From Extensimonas soli (GTDB taxonomy: Bacteria; Pseudomonadota; Gammaproteobacteria; Burkholderiales; Burkholderiaceae_C): DNA of 64,000 bases. This document shows positions 32,190 to 40,557 of the stretch, one piece after another; the stretch's first letter is position 1; each line of letters starts with the position of its first letter. The position numbers and the translations under genes were made by a program. The notes beneath the pieces are model-generated. The model was not told the DNA's origin, searched no databases, and saw nothing but the letters and a program-made list of their open reading frames with translations. The stretch is from contig NZ_JARGEL010000031.1 in the NCBI RefSeq assembly GCF_029211265.1, positions 48,860 to 112,859 on the forward strand. Direction: 5' to 3'.

Positions 32190-32981
32190 ATGGGGCACGT
32201 TCGGCTCGGAGTACTGCCAAGAACGAAGGCGTGGAAGGAGGTCGTCGGCCTGATCGCCGCCGGCGCAAACGTCTCCCAAATTGCGAATGCCACCATCACG
32301 GCGGCCGAAAAGGCCTTCTCCTTCGTGATGAACGATGTGGGTTACACCGAGGCTGTTTGGCTGATGACCCAGATGGCGATTGCCGCCAAGAAGCCCGACA
32401 TCCACCAGCACCTCGCTGCTGCGGGCATCCATCTCCCCGCCGATCCCTCGCTCGTCGATGTGACCACGGCAATCACCGAAGCGCTGGACCGGCGCGTGGA
32501 AGGCACCGGCAAGCGCTCCGATCTCGGCATGCTCGCCAACCGGGCCATCGTTGGCGCCGTCAACGATGTACTGGCCCCCAAGCTCCATTCGCTGTTTTCT
32601 TCCGATCCGGACACGATGCGGGCGGCCCTCGCGGATTTGGGCAAGCCCCGTGGGTTCGGTGAATTCTCCAGGCACTTCTTCGCCCGGCTCGCCAACGAGG
32701 GCCTGCAGTATTTCTTGAGCAAAGTCATCAACACGCAGCTCGGCGAAGGGATGCGTTTTGCAACGATGAATCAGGCGGCCGAGTTCAGCCTCGCGCTGCA
32801 AACCCACACCCGTGAGGCGTCGCTCATCGTCGAGCAGTTTTCGAGTGAATGGTTTTCAAAGCACCGCTATCACGAAGGCGGCGACATCTCCAGAAAGTCA
32901 TCGGACGGGTTCGCGGGCTACGCGCTGAAAAAGATAAGGGATGAGTTGAAGGTGGGAGCGAGTAGCGGCGATGCAAGATAA
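32190..32981 (+). CDS. Met-Gly-starting protein of the QueC-like operon, unknown function
   Basis: 263 residues with RBS GGGAG six bases before the ATG. It begins MGHVRLGVLPRTKAWKEVVGLI, then IANATITAAEKAFSFVMNDVGYTEAVWLMTQMAIAAKKPDI, LPADPSLVDVTTAITEALDRRV, RHFFARLANEGLQYFLSKVI and a basic end. It is mainly helical, with no membrane segment and no catalytic motif seen. Its last 11 bases overlap the QueC-like gene, indicating a functional pair. The residue after Met is Gly, so the mature N-terminus is probably Gly. In size and pairing it recalls QatB of QatABCD systems, but homology is unproven. Confidence 0.75.
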   Translation: MGHVRLGVLPRTKAWKEVVGLIAAGANVSQIANATITAAEKAFSFVMNDVGYTEAVWLMTQMAIAAKKPDIHQHLAAAGIHLPADPSLVDVTTAITEALDRRVEGTGKRSDLGMLANRAIVGAVNDVLAPKLHSLFSSDPDTMRAALADLGKPRGFGEFSRHFFARLANEGLQYFLSKVINTQLGEGMRFATMNQAAEFSLALQTHTREASLIVEQFSSEWFSKHRYHEGGDISRKSSDGFAGYALKKIRDELKVGASSGDAR

Positions 32982-35085
32982 GCGCTACATCCTTTGCGGC
33001 AACGTATCCGCCAAGGGCATCAGTGAAGACCCCGCATGCGACCTGCGCTTGCGGCTCTCGGGCAGGGCCGGGCACGGGAACATCACCCTGCGGATCGAAG
33101 ACGTTCACACCAAAATGTTTCGTGGTGTGCCGCCACTGTTTCACGACCTGTTGGAAATCGCCGCCTACGTCTACAGCGCCGATCAGGTGGTCAAACGCGG
33201 CGCGGACGATGTCGATACCTTTGGTGATGGCTGGCGGCGCGACCTGCACTTTGTAGTGCCGGTGCGTAACCCTGACTTCTGGAACAGCAGGGACGTACAG
33301 GAGGCGCTGTGCTCGACGCTGGGGTTCCTGTCCGACGACCAATACCAGTTCGACTTCGTCAGGCTAGACCAAGATCATCAGTTCCAGGAGTACCTCGAGT
33401 TCAACGACACCCAGCAGATGTACGGGATGCCGGAGCAGGTGGTCATGTTCTCCGGAGGACTGGACTCCCTAGCCGGTGCCATTGATGAGGTTGTAAACCA
33501 GAGGCGGCGCGTGGTCCTGGTCACTCACAAGTCGACCTCCAAGCTCAACAAACGTCACCGTGTTCTCGAAGAGATGCTGGCCGCGAAATCAGGCGACAAC
33601 GTGCCGCACCGCATTACCGTTCGCGTCCACAAGACCAAAGGGCTGAACCACGAGTACACCCAGCGTAGCCGGTCGTTCCTGTACGTCTCCATCGGCGCGA
33701 CGATTGCTAGGATGCTGGGCCTCAAGAGCGTGCGCTTCTACGAGAACGGCGTGATCAGCCTGAACCTGCCGATATGCGCCCAGGTGGTCGGCGGCCGCGC
33801 CACGCGCACGACGCACCCCAGGGTGATGAAAGGCTTTCAGGACATCATCACCTTGGTGGCCGGCGAGCCCTTTACCGTCGAGAACCCGTACATCTGGAAA
33901 ACCAAGGCCGATGTCGTCAAGATCATCACCGACGCGGGTTGCCACGATCTAATCAAGCATTCGATGACCTGCACGCACACCTGGGAGATGAGCAACCTGC
34001 ACACCCATTGCGGCGGCTGCTCGCAGTGCATCGACCGGCGTTTCGCCGTCCTCGCCGCCAAAGCTGATCAGCACGATCCGGTGGAGCACTACAAGGTCGA
34101 CGTGTTCACCCAGAGCAGGAAGAGGGACGAGGACAAGATCATGGCGGCCGCTTATCTGGAGCGGGCCAACCAGGTGAAAAACCTGACAGGCGTGGCCGAC
34201 TTTATCAGCAGCTATCCCGATGCCTGCCGCGTATTCCAGTATTTGAACACCAGTGCCGGGCAGGCAGCGCAGCGGGTATTCGACCTCTACAAGCGGCACG
34301 CCGAGGAAGTAACCGGTGCTGTCGACGAACTCGGGCGGCGTTACTTCACCCAGATCCGGGAACGCTCTTTGCCCGGCGACTGCTTGCTGCGGACGGTCTA
34401 CGAGTCCGCTTCGGTAAATTCGGTTCCCGCCGTGGTGTCGGTGGAGAAACAGCCGGAGAACTTCTTCCGCAAGCGCGGGGCAGTTTGGGAAGTGCGATTC
34501 CAGGGACGCAACACCATCTGCCTGCTCAATGTCGACAAGGGCGCGGAGTACATCAACCTCCTGCTGGCGTTTCCAGAACGGGAAATGTCGGTTTACGAAA
34601 TCGCCTGTGGAAGCGCCGCCAACGCCGTCGATCTGCCTGCCAATGCCGTGGTTGCGCCTGAAGAGATCGAGGATGGCTTTCAGATCGTCACCGGTGCGCC
34701 GCTGACCGACGCGGGCGATGTTGCAGATCGGCGAGCCCTCCGAGAGTGGCAGCAACGTGCCCGTGAACTTCTCGGCGAAATTGGCGAGGCGCGTGACGCA
34801 GGGGATCACACTCGAGTCGAGGAGATCGAAGAGGAGATGGCGTTCCTGACCAAAGCGCTGGAGGGAGGAAAGGGGCTCGGCGGGAGACAACGCAAGGCCG
34901 GAGACAAGCGTAAGAACGTCCGGGACGCCTTTCGCAATGCCGTAGACCGAGCCATCAAACAGATCGAGAAGTACGACAAACCCTTGGCGGAACACCTGAA
35001 GGCCAGCATCAAGCACGGCAACGAGGTCGTCTACCGGCCCGGGATGCCGATTACCTGGGAGGTCCGGCCCATCGTAAACACATAG
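32971..35085 (+). CDS. QueC-like PP-loop ATPase with C-terminal regulatory-type module
   Basis: 704 residues, about three times QueC. Residues 1-155 are a strand-rich N-terminal domain of unknown type. Residues 156-370 form the QueC-like core: VVMFSGGLDSLAGA (PP-loop 161-166) and the zinc site Cys334, Cys347, Cys350, Cys353 (HCGGCSQC). Residues ~490-548 look winged-helix-like (FFRKRGAVWEVRFQGR, EYINLLLAFPEREMSVYEI); 588-632 are coiled coil. Residues 640-697 (RKNVRDAFRNAVDRAIKQIEK, VYRPGMPITWEV) resemble the C-terminal module of large actinobacterial/myxobacterial regulators. QueC homologues make deazaguanine nitriles; related proteins occur in Qat and type IV CBASS defence. It overlaps the preceding gene by 11 bases. 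Confidence 0.85.
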   Translation: MQDKRYILCGNVSAKGISEDPACDLRLRLSGRAGHGNITLRIEDVHTKMFRGVPPLFHDLLEIAAYVYSADQVVKRGADDVDTFGDGWRRDLHFVVPVRNPDFWNSRDVQEALCSTLGFLSDDQYQFDFVRLDQDHQFQEYLEFNDTQQMYGMPEQVVMFSGGLDSLAGAIDEVVNQRRRVVLVTHKSTSKLNKRHRVLEEMLAAKSGDNVPHRITVRVHKTKGLNHEYTQRSRSFLYVSIGATIARMLGLKSVRFYENGVISLNLPICAQVVGGRATRTTHPRVMKGFQDIITLVAGEPFTVENPYIWKTKADVVKIITDAGCHDLIKHSMTCTHTWEMSNLHTHCGGCSQCIDRRFAVLAAKADQHDPVEHYKVDVFTQSRKRDEDKIMAAAYLERANQVKNLTGVADFISSYPDACRVFQYLNTSAGQAAQRVFDLYKRHAEEVTGAVDELGRRYFTQIRERSLPGDCLLRTVYESASVNSVPAVVSVEKQPENFFRKRGAVWEVRFQGRNTICLLNVDKGAEYINLLLAFPEREMSVYEIACGSAANAVDLPANAVVAPEEIEDGFQIVTGAPLTDAGDVADRRALREWQQRARELLGEIGEARDAGDHTRVEEIEEEMAFLTKALEGGKGLGGRQRKAGDKRKNVRDAFRNAVDRAIKQIEKYDKPLAEHLKASIKHGNEVVYRPGMPITWEVRPIVNT

Positions 35086-35302
35086 GCCAGTTCCGGGGCC
35101 GGGTCGCCCGCGTGAACGCGGTTTCCATGACGAACAAGCAGCCGAAAACCCCCGCCGTTGCTGGCGAGAGCGCGGCGGCGTCCTTCGCAGAAACAGAGAA
35201 CAGGCGGGAACAGAGAACGGAATACAGCCAGAAACCCGACCGCGCTGGGCAGCGGCGTCCGTCGCAGCAAGGCCGGAACCCGCGCCAATACTGGGCGTGC
35301 GC

Positions 35303-35338
35303 CCAAAAAAGAAAGGGGGACAGAGCGAGTCTGTCCCC
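35303..35338 (-). terminator. Rho-independent terminator of ssrA
   Basis: Read leftward: GGGGACAGA (35338-35330), loop CTCGC, TCTGTCCCC (35324-35316), then CCTTTCTTTTTT. It begins seven bases after the tmRNA 3' end. The same hairpin could also terminate rightward transcription from the QueC-like operon, though the T-run favours the leftward direction. The rest of 35086-35302 shows no convincing gene. Confidence 0.85.
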
Positions 35339-35344
35339 TGTGAT

Positions 35345-35731
35345 TGGTGGAGCTGGCGGGAGTTGAACCCGCGTCCGCAAGCCTTCTTCGAGCAGATCTA
35401 CATGTTTAGCGCGCTGTTTTAGGTCTCGCCACCGGTATCGCGCAGGCGCACGCTACACCGGTTGCCAGTACCCTTGTTTCTCGTTGCGGCCCAAGGTACC
35501 CGGGGCGCAACCAGCCTATGTGAATGCCCTTGCAGCCTGGAGGCACCGAGTGTTCAGTGCCCCCTTGCCCAGCCCATAGGCCAACTGTTGCAAGGCTCGC
35601 TGGCAATTAAGCAGCGAGTGCGAAACGTTCGTCGTTTGCAGTTACTTTGTTGAATCGAGATTTACGAGCGTGACCCAAGCTCGACATGCACCGCACCGAT
35701 TCCGAACCCGCGTCGAAACCAGGACAGCCCC
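35345..35731 (-). ncRNA. ssrA: tmRNA
   Basis: A 387-nt one-piece tmRNA read leftward. The 5' end GGGGCTGTCCTGGTTTCGAC and the 3' end with GGTTCAACTCCCGCCAGCTCCACCA-type T-arm and CCA form the tRNA-like half. The tag reading frame at 35639-35607 encodes ANDERFALAA followed by TAA, with the resume codon GCA. It rescues stalled ribosomes with SmpB. The 3' end faces the prophage side, and ssrA is a classic integration hotspot. Confidence 0.97.
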
Positions 35732-35744
35732 TAAACACGCTATT

Positions 35745-36410
35745 TTAGGCTGGTACCAGCCATTGCAAGAGCTCGGTGGGAAAATTTATCTGCGCGTGTG
35801 CGCCCCATTGCTGCAGGTCTGCCTGGGCACCTAGGTAGCCGTAGCGGGCTGCGACGGTGCCCATGCCGGCGGCGTGGCCGGCGGCGATGTCGCGCGCGTC
35901 GTCGCCCACGTAGAGGCACTGCGCTGGCGCAATGCGCAGCCTGGTGGCAGCTGCTAGCAGCGGTGCAGGGTGTGGCTTGGCATGGGGGGTGGTGTCGCCG
36001 CTGACGATGGCGCCGGCGCTTGCGAACAGGGGCAGGGCGCGGGTCAGCGGTTCGGTGAAGCGGGCAATCTTGTTCGTGACCACGCCCCAGGCGAGTCCGC
36101 GCTGGCGTAGCTCGTCGATCAGTTCGGGCACGCCGGCAAAGACTTCGGTGTGGTGGTTCAGGCAGGCCTCGTAGGCACAGAAGAATTCTTCGCGCAGTTT
36201 GTCGAAGTCCGGGTGCTCCGGGCCTATGCCGAAGGCCTCGCCGAGCATGCCGCGCGCGCCTGCGCCCGCCAGGGGGCGGTAGCGTGCGAGCGGCAGCGCG
36301 GGCAGGCCGCGCCGGGTGCGCATTTGGTTGGCGGCGGCGCCGAGGTCGGGGGCGCTGTCGATCAGGGTGCCGTCGAGGTCGAACAGGACGGCGCGGACGT
36401 TGCGGAACAT
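35745..36410 (-). CDS. gph: Phosphoglycolate phosphatase
   Basis: 221 residues from MFRNVRAVLFDLDGTLIDSAPD. HAD superfamily: nucleophile Asp in LFDLDGTLID (residues ~8-17), GVVTNK as motif II, then KPHPAPLLAAA (motif III Lys) and YVGDDARDIAAGHAAGM (motif IV acidic pair). It dephosphorylates 2-phosphoglycolate arising from DNA repair or oxygenation. It follows ubiG on the same strand, a pairing conserved in Burkholderiales. RBS is weak; a longer in-frame start upstream to 36494 is less likely because it runs into ubiG. Confidence 0.9.
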   Translation of the reverse strand: MFRNVRAVLFDLDGTLIDSAPDLGAAANQMRTRRGLPALPLARYRPLAGAGARGMLGEAFGIGPEHPDFDKLREEFFCAYEACLNHHTEVFAGVPELIDELRQRGLAWGVVTNKIARFTEPLTRALPLFASAGAIVSGDTTPHAKPHPAPLLAAATRLRIAPAQCLYVGDDARDIAAGHAAGMGTVAARYGYLGAQADLQQWGAHAQINFPTELLQWLVPA

Positions 36411-36441
36411 GGGCGTGAGTGGGGGCACGGGCAAAAGCGCG

Positions 36442-37158
36442 TCAAGCACCCAGGCCGCGCCGTGTAGCCATGAGGTAGTTGACGCTGGTGTCATGGCTCA
36501 GGCGGTAGCGGTGCGCGAGCGGGTTGTATTCGAGCCCGCGCTCTTGCACAACTTCAAGGCCAGCGGTACGGGCGAAGGCGGCGAGCTCGCTCGGGCGGAT
36601 GAAGCGGGCGTATTCGTGGGTGCCGCGCGGCAGCAGCTTGAGCAGGTATTCGGCGCCCAAAATGGCAAATAAAAAAGCCTTGGGATTGCGGTGGATGGTG
36701 GAAAAGAACACCCAGCCGCCCGGGCGTACGAGCGTGGCGCAGGCGCGTACAACCGAGGCTGGGTTGGGCACGTGCTCGAGCATTTCCATGCAGGTCACGA
36801 TGTCGAAGCTCTCGGGCTGCTCTTGTGCGAGCGCCTCGGCGCTGACTTCGCGGTAGCGGATGTTGGGTGTGTTAGCTTCGAGCGCGTGCAGTTGCGCCAC
36901 GCGCAGGGCCTTGGTGGAAAGGTCTATGCCGGTGACCTGCGCGCCCTTGCGCGCCATGGCGTCCGCGAGGATGCCGCCGCCACAGCCGACATCGAGCACG
37001 CGCTGGTCTTGCAACCGGGCCAGGCTGTCTATCCACCCGAGGCGCAGGGGGTTGATCTGGTGCAGCGGGCGAAACTCGCTCTCAGTGTCCCACCAGCGGT
37101 GGGCCAGTTCGGAAAACTTGGCCAACTCGGCCGGGTCGGCGTTCACGGTGGTGTTCAT
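36442..37158 (-). CDS. ubiG: Ubiquinone O-methyltransferase
   Basis: 238 residues from [19 protein letters not shown]. Class I SAM-dependent fold: [19 protein letters not shown] (motif I), [26 protein letters not shown] and [14 protein letters not shown], all diagnostic of Ubi[22 protein letters not shown] is the conserved N-terminus. It catalyses both O-methylation steps of ubiquinone synthesis. ATG at 37158 is chosen over the in-frame codon at 37221 because family members begin with a short lead before FSELAHRWW. Confidence 0.95.
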   Translation of the reverse strand: MNTTVNADPAELAKFSELAHRWWDTESEFRPLHQINPLRLGWIDSLARLQDQRVLDVGCGGGILADAMARKGAQVTGIDLSTKALRVAQLHALEANTPNIRYREVSAEALAQEQPESFDIVTCMEMLEHVPNPASVVRACATLVRPGGWVFFSTIHRNPKAFLFAILGAEYLLKLLPRGTHEYARFIRPSELAAFARTAGLEVVQERGLEYNPLAHRYRLSHDTSVNYLMATRRGLGA

Positions 37159-37317
37159 GGGGGAAAAGACAAAAACTGCGCAAGAATGCCGCGAATGGTA
37201 CCGCCTGTTTGCGTCTTTCATGCTGCGCTTGCCGCGGCAGCTTGCATCCGTCTTCTTTGCCCATGCCCTTTAGCTGAGGGCGGATACTTGAAAATCAGCT
37301 CTTAGCTGCCGGGTCTA

Positions 37318-37530
37318 TAACGAACAATCTGGGTTGAACCCAGATTGTCCATTAGGCGGTGCTTCGCACCTACGCGGGTGCTGGCGGATGTCTGCCGGTC
37401 ATTTTGGCCGCTGCTTCGTCGTTCGTGGCACCACCACGAGCTCCTGAGCCGCGACCAAACTGCCTCGCCAGCCGCCTCGCCAGCCGCCTCGCCATGATCC
37501 CGCGTCCTAACGAACAATCTGGGTTGAACC
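37318..37530. repeat. Intergenic repeat region: 23-bp direct repeats, palindrome, 12-bp tandem
   Basis: The gap 37159-37530 has no supported gene. Identical 23-bp repeats at 37318-37340 and 37508-37530 (core GAACAATCTGGGTTGAACC) lie 190 bases apart; the second abuts the acyl-CoA dehydrogenase ATG. The first is part of a perfect palindrome at 37325-37347 (11-bp arms CAATCTGGGTT, one central base). GGTGC-TTC-GCACC forms a hairpin near 37358. GCCTCGCCAGCC repeats about 2.7 times at 37462-37493. Confidence 0.75.
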
Positions 37531-39372
37531 ATGAACCACCGCCAGACCCTCGAATTCCTTCTCTACGACTGGCTGCAGGCCGAGTCGCTGAACGCCCGCC
37601 CGCGTTTTGCCGAGCACGCGCGCGCGACTTTCGACGCCGTGCTCGACACCTGCGAGCGCATCGCGCGTGAGAAGTACGCGCCGTTCAACCGCCTCGTCGA
37701 TGCCGAGGAGCCGCGCTTCGACGGCGAAAAGGTCATCCTGCCGCAAGCCACGCACGAGGCTTACCGCGCCTATGCGGAGTCGGGCATGCTGAGCGCCGCG
37801 CAGGACTACGACATCGGCGGCATGCAGCTGCCCTACACCGTGGAGGCCGCGGCGAACAGCTTTTTTGCGCTCGCCTCGATCAGCATCAACCCCGCACTGC
37901 TTACTGTGGGCAACGCGAACCTGCTCATGGCGCACGGCAGCGCGTTGCAGCAAAAGGTGTTTGCGCTCAACGAATTCAGCGGGCGCTTTTCGGGCACCAT
38001 GTGCCTGAGCGAGCCGCAGGCGGGCTCGTCGCTGAGCGACATCGCCACGCGCGCCGTGCCCGACGCGCAGGACGATCCTTCGTGGGAGCAGGACCCGCTC
38101 GGGCCGCGCTACCGCCTCACGGGGCACAAGATGTGGATCTCGGCGGGCGAGCACGAGCTCAGCGAGAACATCATCCACCTCGTGCTCGCCAAAATCCCCG
38201 GCCCCGACGGCAAGCTGGTGCCGGGCACCAAGGGAATCTCGCTGTTCATCGTGCCGAAGAAGCTCGTCGATACCGAAGGGCGCCTCACGGGCGAGCGCAA
38301 CGACGTAGCGCTCGCGGGCCTGAACCACAAGCTCGGCTGGCGCGGCACGAGCAACACCTTGCTGAACTTCGGTGAGGGCAAATACCCGGTCGCGGGCCGC
38401 GCCGGTGCCATCGGCTACCGTGTGGGCGAGCCCGGGCGCGGGCTTTCGTATATGTTCCACATGATGAACGAGGCGCGCATCGCGATCGGCATGGCCGCGA
38501 CCATGCTGGGCCTGGCCGGCTACTACGCAAGCCTGGACTACGCGAAGAACCGCCCGCAAGGCCGCCCCGTAGGGGAGGGCGGCAAGGACGCTGCCAAGCC
38601 GCCGGTGCGCATCATCGAGCACGCGGACGTGCGGCGCATGCTGCTGGCGCAAAAAGCCTATGGCGAAGGCGCACTCGCGCTGAACCTGCTGTGCGCGCGC
38701 CTCGTCGATGAGCGCTACACCGGCACGCCCGAGTCCGCCGAAGAAGCGCGCCTGCTGCTCGAAGTGCTCACGCCGATCGCCAAGAGCTGGCCCAGCGAAA
38801 ACTGCCTCGAAGCCAACAGCCTCGCGATCCAGGTCCACGGCGGCTACGGCTACACGCGCGACTTTCCCGTCGAGCAATACTGGCGCGACAACCGCCTGAA
38901 CATGATCCACGAGGGCACGCACGGCATCCAGGCCACGGACTTGCTGGGCCGCAAGGTACTCATGGAAGGCAGCCGCGGCCTCACGCTGCTGGCCGAGCGC
39001 ATGCGCGCAAGCGCCACACGCGCACAGGCCGAGCCTGCGCTGCGCGAGCAGGCGCAGGCGCTGGCACTCGCGCTCGCGCAAATCGGCCAGGCCACGCAGG
39101 AGGCCTGGGCCACGGGCCAGCCGAGCGAGGCGCTCGCCAACGCCGTGCCCTACATGCAGGCTTTCGGCCACACCGTGCTCGCGTGGGTCTGGCTCGACGT
39201 GGCGCTCGCGACGCTGCGCGCCGACGCTACGCTTTCAAAAGCGCAAAGCGCAGGCAGAATGGGCGCGATGCAGTATTTTTATCACTATGAGCTGCCCAAG
39301 ATCGGCGCCTGGCTGCAGGTCGTGCGCCAGCGCGACATGACCTGCGCGAACCTGCCTGAAGAAGCATTCTGA
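37531..39372 (+). CDS. Acyl-CoA dehydrogenase
   Basis: 613 residues, the long (~600) ACAD type. The N-terminal helical domain is followed by FSGTMCLSEPQAGSSLSDIATRA (FAD/substrate strand domain, residues ~150-175), KMWISAGEHELSENIIHLVLA, the C-terminal domain with LAGYYASLDYAKNRPQGRPV, and CLEANSLAIQVHGGYGYTRDFPVEQYWRDNRLNMIHEGTHGIQATDLLGRK, the typical active-site/FAD region. It oxidises an acyl-CoA, passing electrons to ETF; chain length is not predictable. No convincing Shine-Dalgarno: the 23-bp repeat ends right at the ATG. Confidence 0.9.
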   Translation: MNHRQTLEFLLYDWLQAESLNARPRFAEHARATFDAVLDTCERIAREKYAPFNRLVDAEEPRFDGEKVILPQATHEAYRAYAESGMLSAAQDYDIGGMQLPYTVEAAANSFFALASISINPALLTVGNANLLMAHGSALQQKVFALNEFSGRFSGTMCLSEPQAGSSLSDIATRAVPDAQDDPSWEQDPLGPRYRLTGHKMWISAGEHELSENIIHLVLAKIPGPDGKLVPGTKGISLFIVPKKLVDTEGRLTGERNDVALAGLNHKLGWRGTSNTLLNFGEGKYPVAGRAGAIGYRVGEPGRGLSYMFHMMNEARIAIGMAATMLGLAGYYASLDYAKNRPQGRPVGEGGKDAAKPPVRIIEHADVRRMLLAQKAYGEGALALNLLCARLVDERYTGTPESAEEARLLLEVLTPIAKSWPSENCLEANSLAIQVHGGYGYTRDFPVEQYWRDNRLNMIHEGTHGIQATDLLGRKVLMEGSRGLTLLAERMRASATRAQAEPALREQAQALALALAQIGQATQEAWATGQPSEALANAVPYMQAFGHTVLAWVWLDVALATLRADATLSKAQSAGRMGAMQYFYHYELPKIGAWLQVVRQRDMTCANLPEEAF

Positions 39373-39448
39373 GCACAATTGCTATCGTAAAGATAGCTTC
39401 TTGCCATTGATATGCAAGGACTTTAGGCAGATTTGACTTAAAACTCGT

Positions 39449-40438
39449 ATGTTGCCCCCGAACCCACCCGCGCCACCCCACCATGCGCCCGACGGTCGCT
39501 TTCGCAACCTGCCCATGGCTGCGCCGCTGCCCGCGCACCGGCTGTCCCTGCTCAAGGCGCTGCGCTGGCTCGTCGCCGGCATTGCGCCCGATCCAGGTTT
39601 CGACGCGCACGTGCCGGCGGATTTCGTCTATCCGAATCCGCGCACGCCGCTCGATGCCGCGCGCCCGCACGCGACCTGGATCGGGCACGACAGTTTTTTG
39701 CTGCAGCTCGCGGGCCTGCGCATCCTCACCGACCCGGTTTTTGGCGACTACGCCGCACCCGTGCCCTGGCCTGCAATGCGCCGGCTGCGCCCGCCGAGCC
39801 TGGCGCTCGAACAGATCGGGCCCGTGGACGCGGTGCTGCTGTCACACAACCACTACGACCACCTCGAAGCGGCCACCGTGCGCGCGCTGGGTGCGCGTGC
39901 GCACTGGTTCGTGCCGCTCGGGCTCAAGGCCTGGTTTGCGCGCCGCGGCGTGCAGCGCGTGACCGAGCTCGACTGGTGGCAGAGCGCGGAATTGGCGGGT
40001 CGCGTGCAGCTCACCTTCACGCCGGCGCAGCACTTTTCGGCGCGCGGGCTGTTCGACCGCAACCGCAGCCTCTGGGGCGGCTGGGCCGTGCAGGGCGCGC
40101 AGCGGCGCGTGTATTTCGCCGGCGACACGGGCTACCACGACCGCATCTTTCGCGACATCGGCGCGCGCCTGGGCCCGCCCGATCTGGCGCTGCTGCCCAT
40201 CGGCAGCTACGAGCCGCGCAGCTTCATGCAGTCCATGCACGTCGATCCGGCCGACGCGGTGCAAATCCACCGCGATCTCGGCAGCCGCCTGAGCGTGGGC
40301 ATGCACTGGGGCAGCTTTCGCCTCTCGGCCGAGCCGCCGCAGCACCCGCCCTGGCGCCTGTTCCAGGCGCTGCAGGCCGCGGGCGAAGCGCCCGAAAATT
40401 TCCGCGTGCTCGAGCACGGGCAGGCGCTGAATTTTTGA
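39449..40438 (+). CDS. MBL-fold hydrolase, NAPE-PLD-like
   Basis: 329 residues. Metallo-beta-lactamase fold: ATWIGHDSFLLQLAGLRILTDPVF, then the metal motif SHNHYDHLEAATV (H-x-H-x-D-H), FTPAQHFSARGLFDRN, VYFAGDTGYHDRIF and GMHWGSFRLS. This order, with an N-terminal extension, matches NAPE-phospholipase-D-like/UlaG-like hydrolases of bacteria. Probable cytoplasmic hydrolase of a phosphodiester or lipid substrate; true substrate unknown. An alternative start at MAAPLPAHRL (22 residues later) is possible. Confidence 0.85.
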   Translation: MLPPNPPAPPHHAPDGRFRNLPMAAPLPAHRLSLLKALRWLVAGIAPDPGFDAHVPADFVYPNPRTPLDAARPHATWIGHDSFLLQLAGLRILTDPVFGDYAAPVPWPAMRRLRPPSLALEQIGPVDAVLLSHNHYDHLEAATVRALGARAHWFVPLGLKAWFARRGVQRVTELDWWQSAELAGRVQLTFTPAQHFSARGLFDRNRSLWGGWAVQGAQRRVYFAGDTGYHDRIFRDIGARLGPPDLALLPIGSYEPRSFMQSMHVDPADAVQIHRDLGSRLSVGMHWGSFRLSAEPPQHPPWRLFQALQAAGEAPENFRVLEHGQALNF

Positions 40439-40557
40439 ACCCGCCAGCGTTGGGCGGGTGCAAAATCTTTACGGCGCCGCGCCATAGCCACCACAGTGAT
40501 GCACCCCGGCTGCCACGGCAGTGGTGGCCGGTGGGCCCACAAAAATCATGAGGAGAC

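Noticed and set aside
31921-35085. A full QatABCD or type IV CBASS locus
   Set aside because: Only a QueC-like protein and one partner are present; no ATPase, TatD-type nuclease, cyclase or effector is encoded on either side.
32971-35085. Housekeeping queC for queuosine
   Set aside because: The protein is three times too long, has extra domains, and no other queuosine genes are nearby.
35112-35366. Possible 84-codon gene between the QueC-like gene and ssrA
   Set aside because: Its end runs through the ssrA terminator and into the tmRNA 3' end, it lacks an RBS, and composition is random polar.
37318-37360. Integron attC site
   Set aside because: The palindrome lacks the GTTRRRY core pair and the position before a host gene does not form a cassette array.
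37507-39171. 554-codon leftward frame opposite acyl-CoA dehydrogenase (similar ones at 40546-42528 and 48008-50200)
   Set aside because: Shadows of strongly recognised genes in GC-rich DNA.
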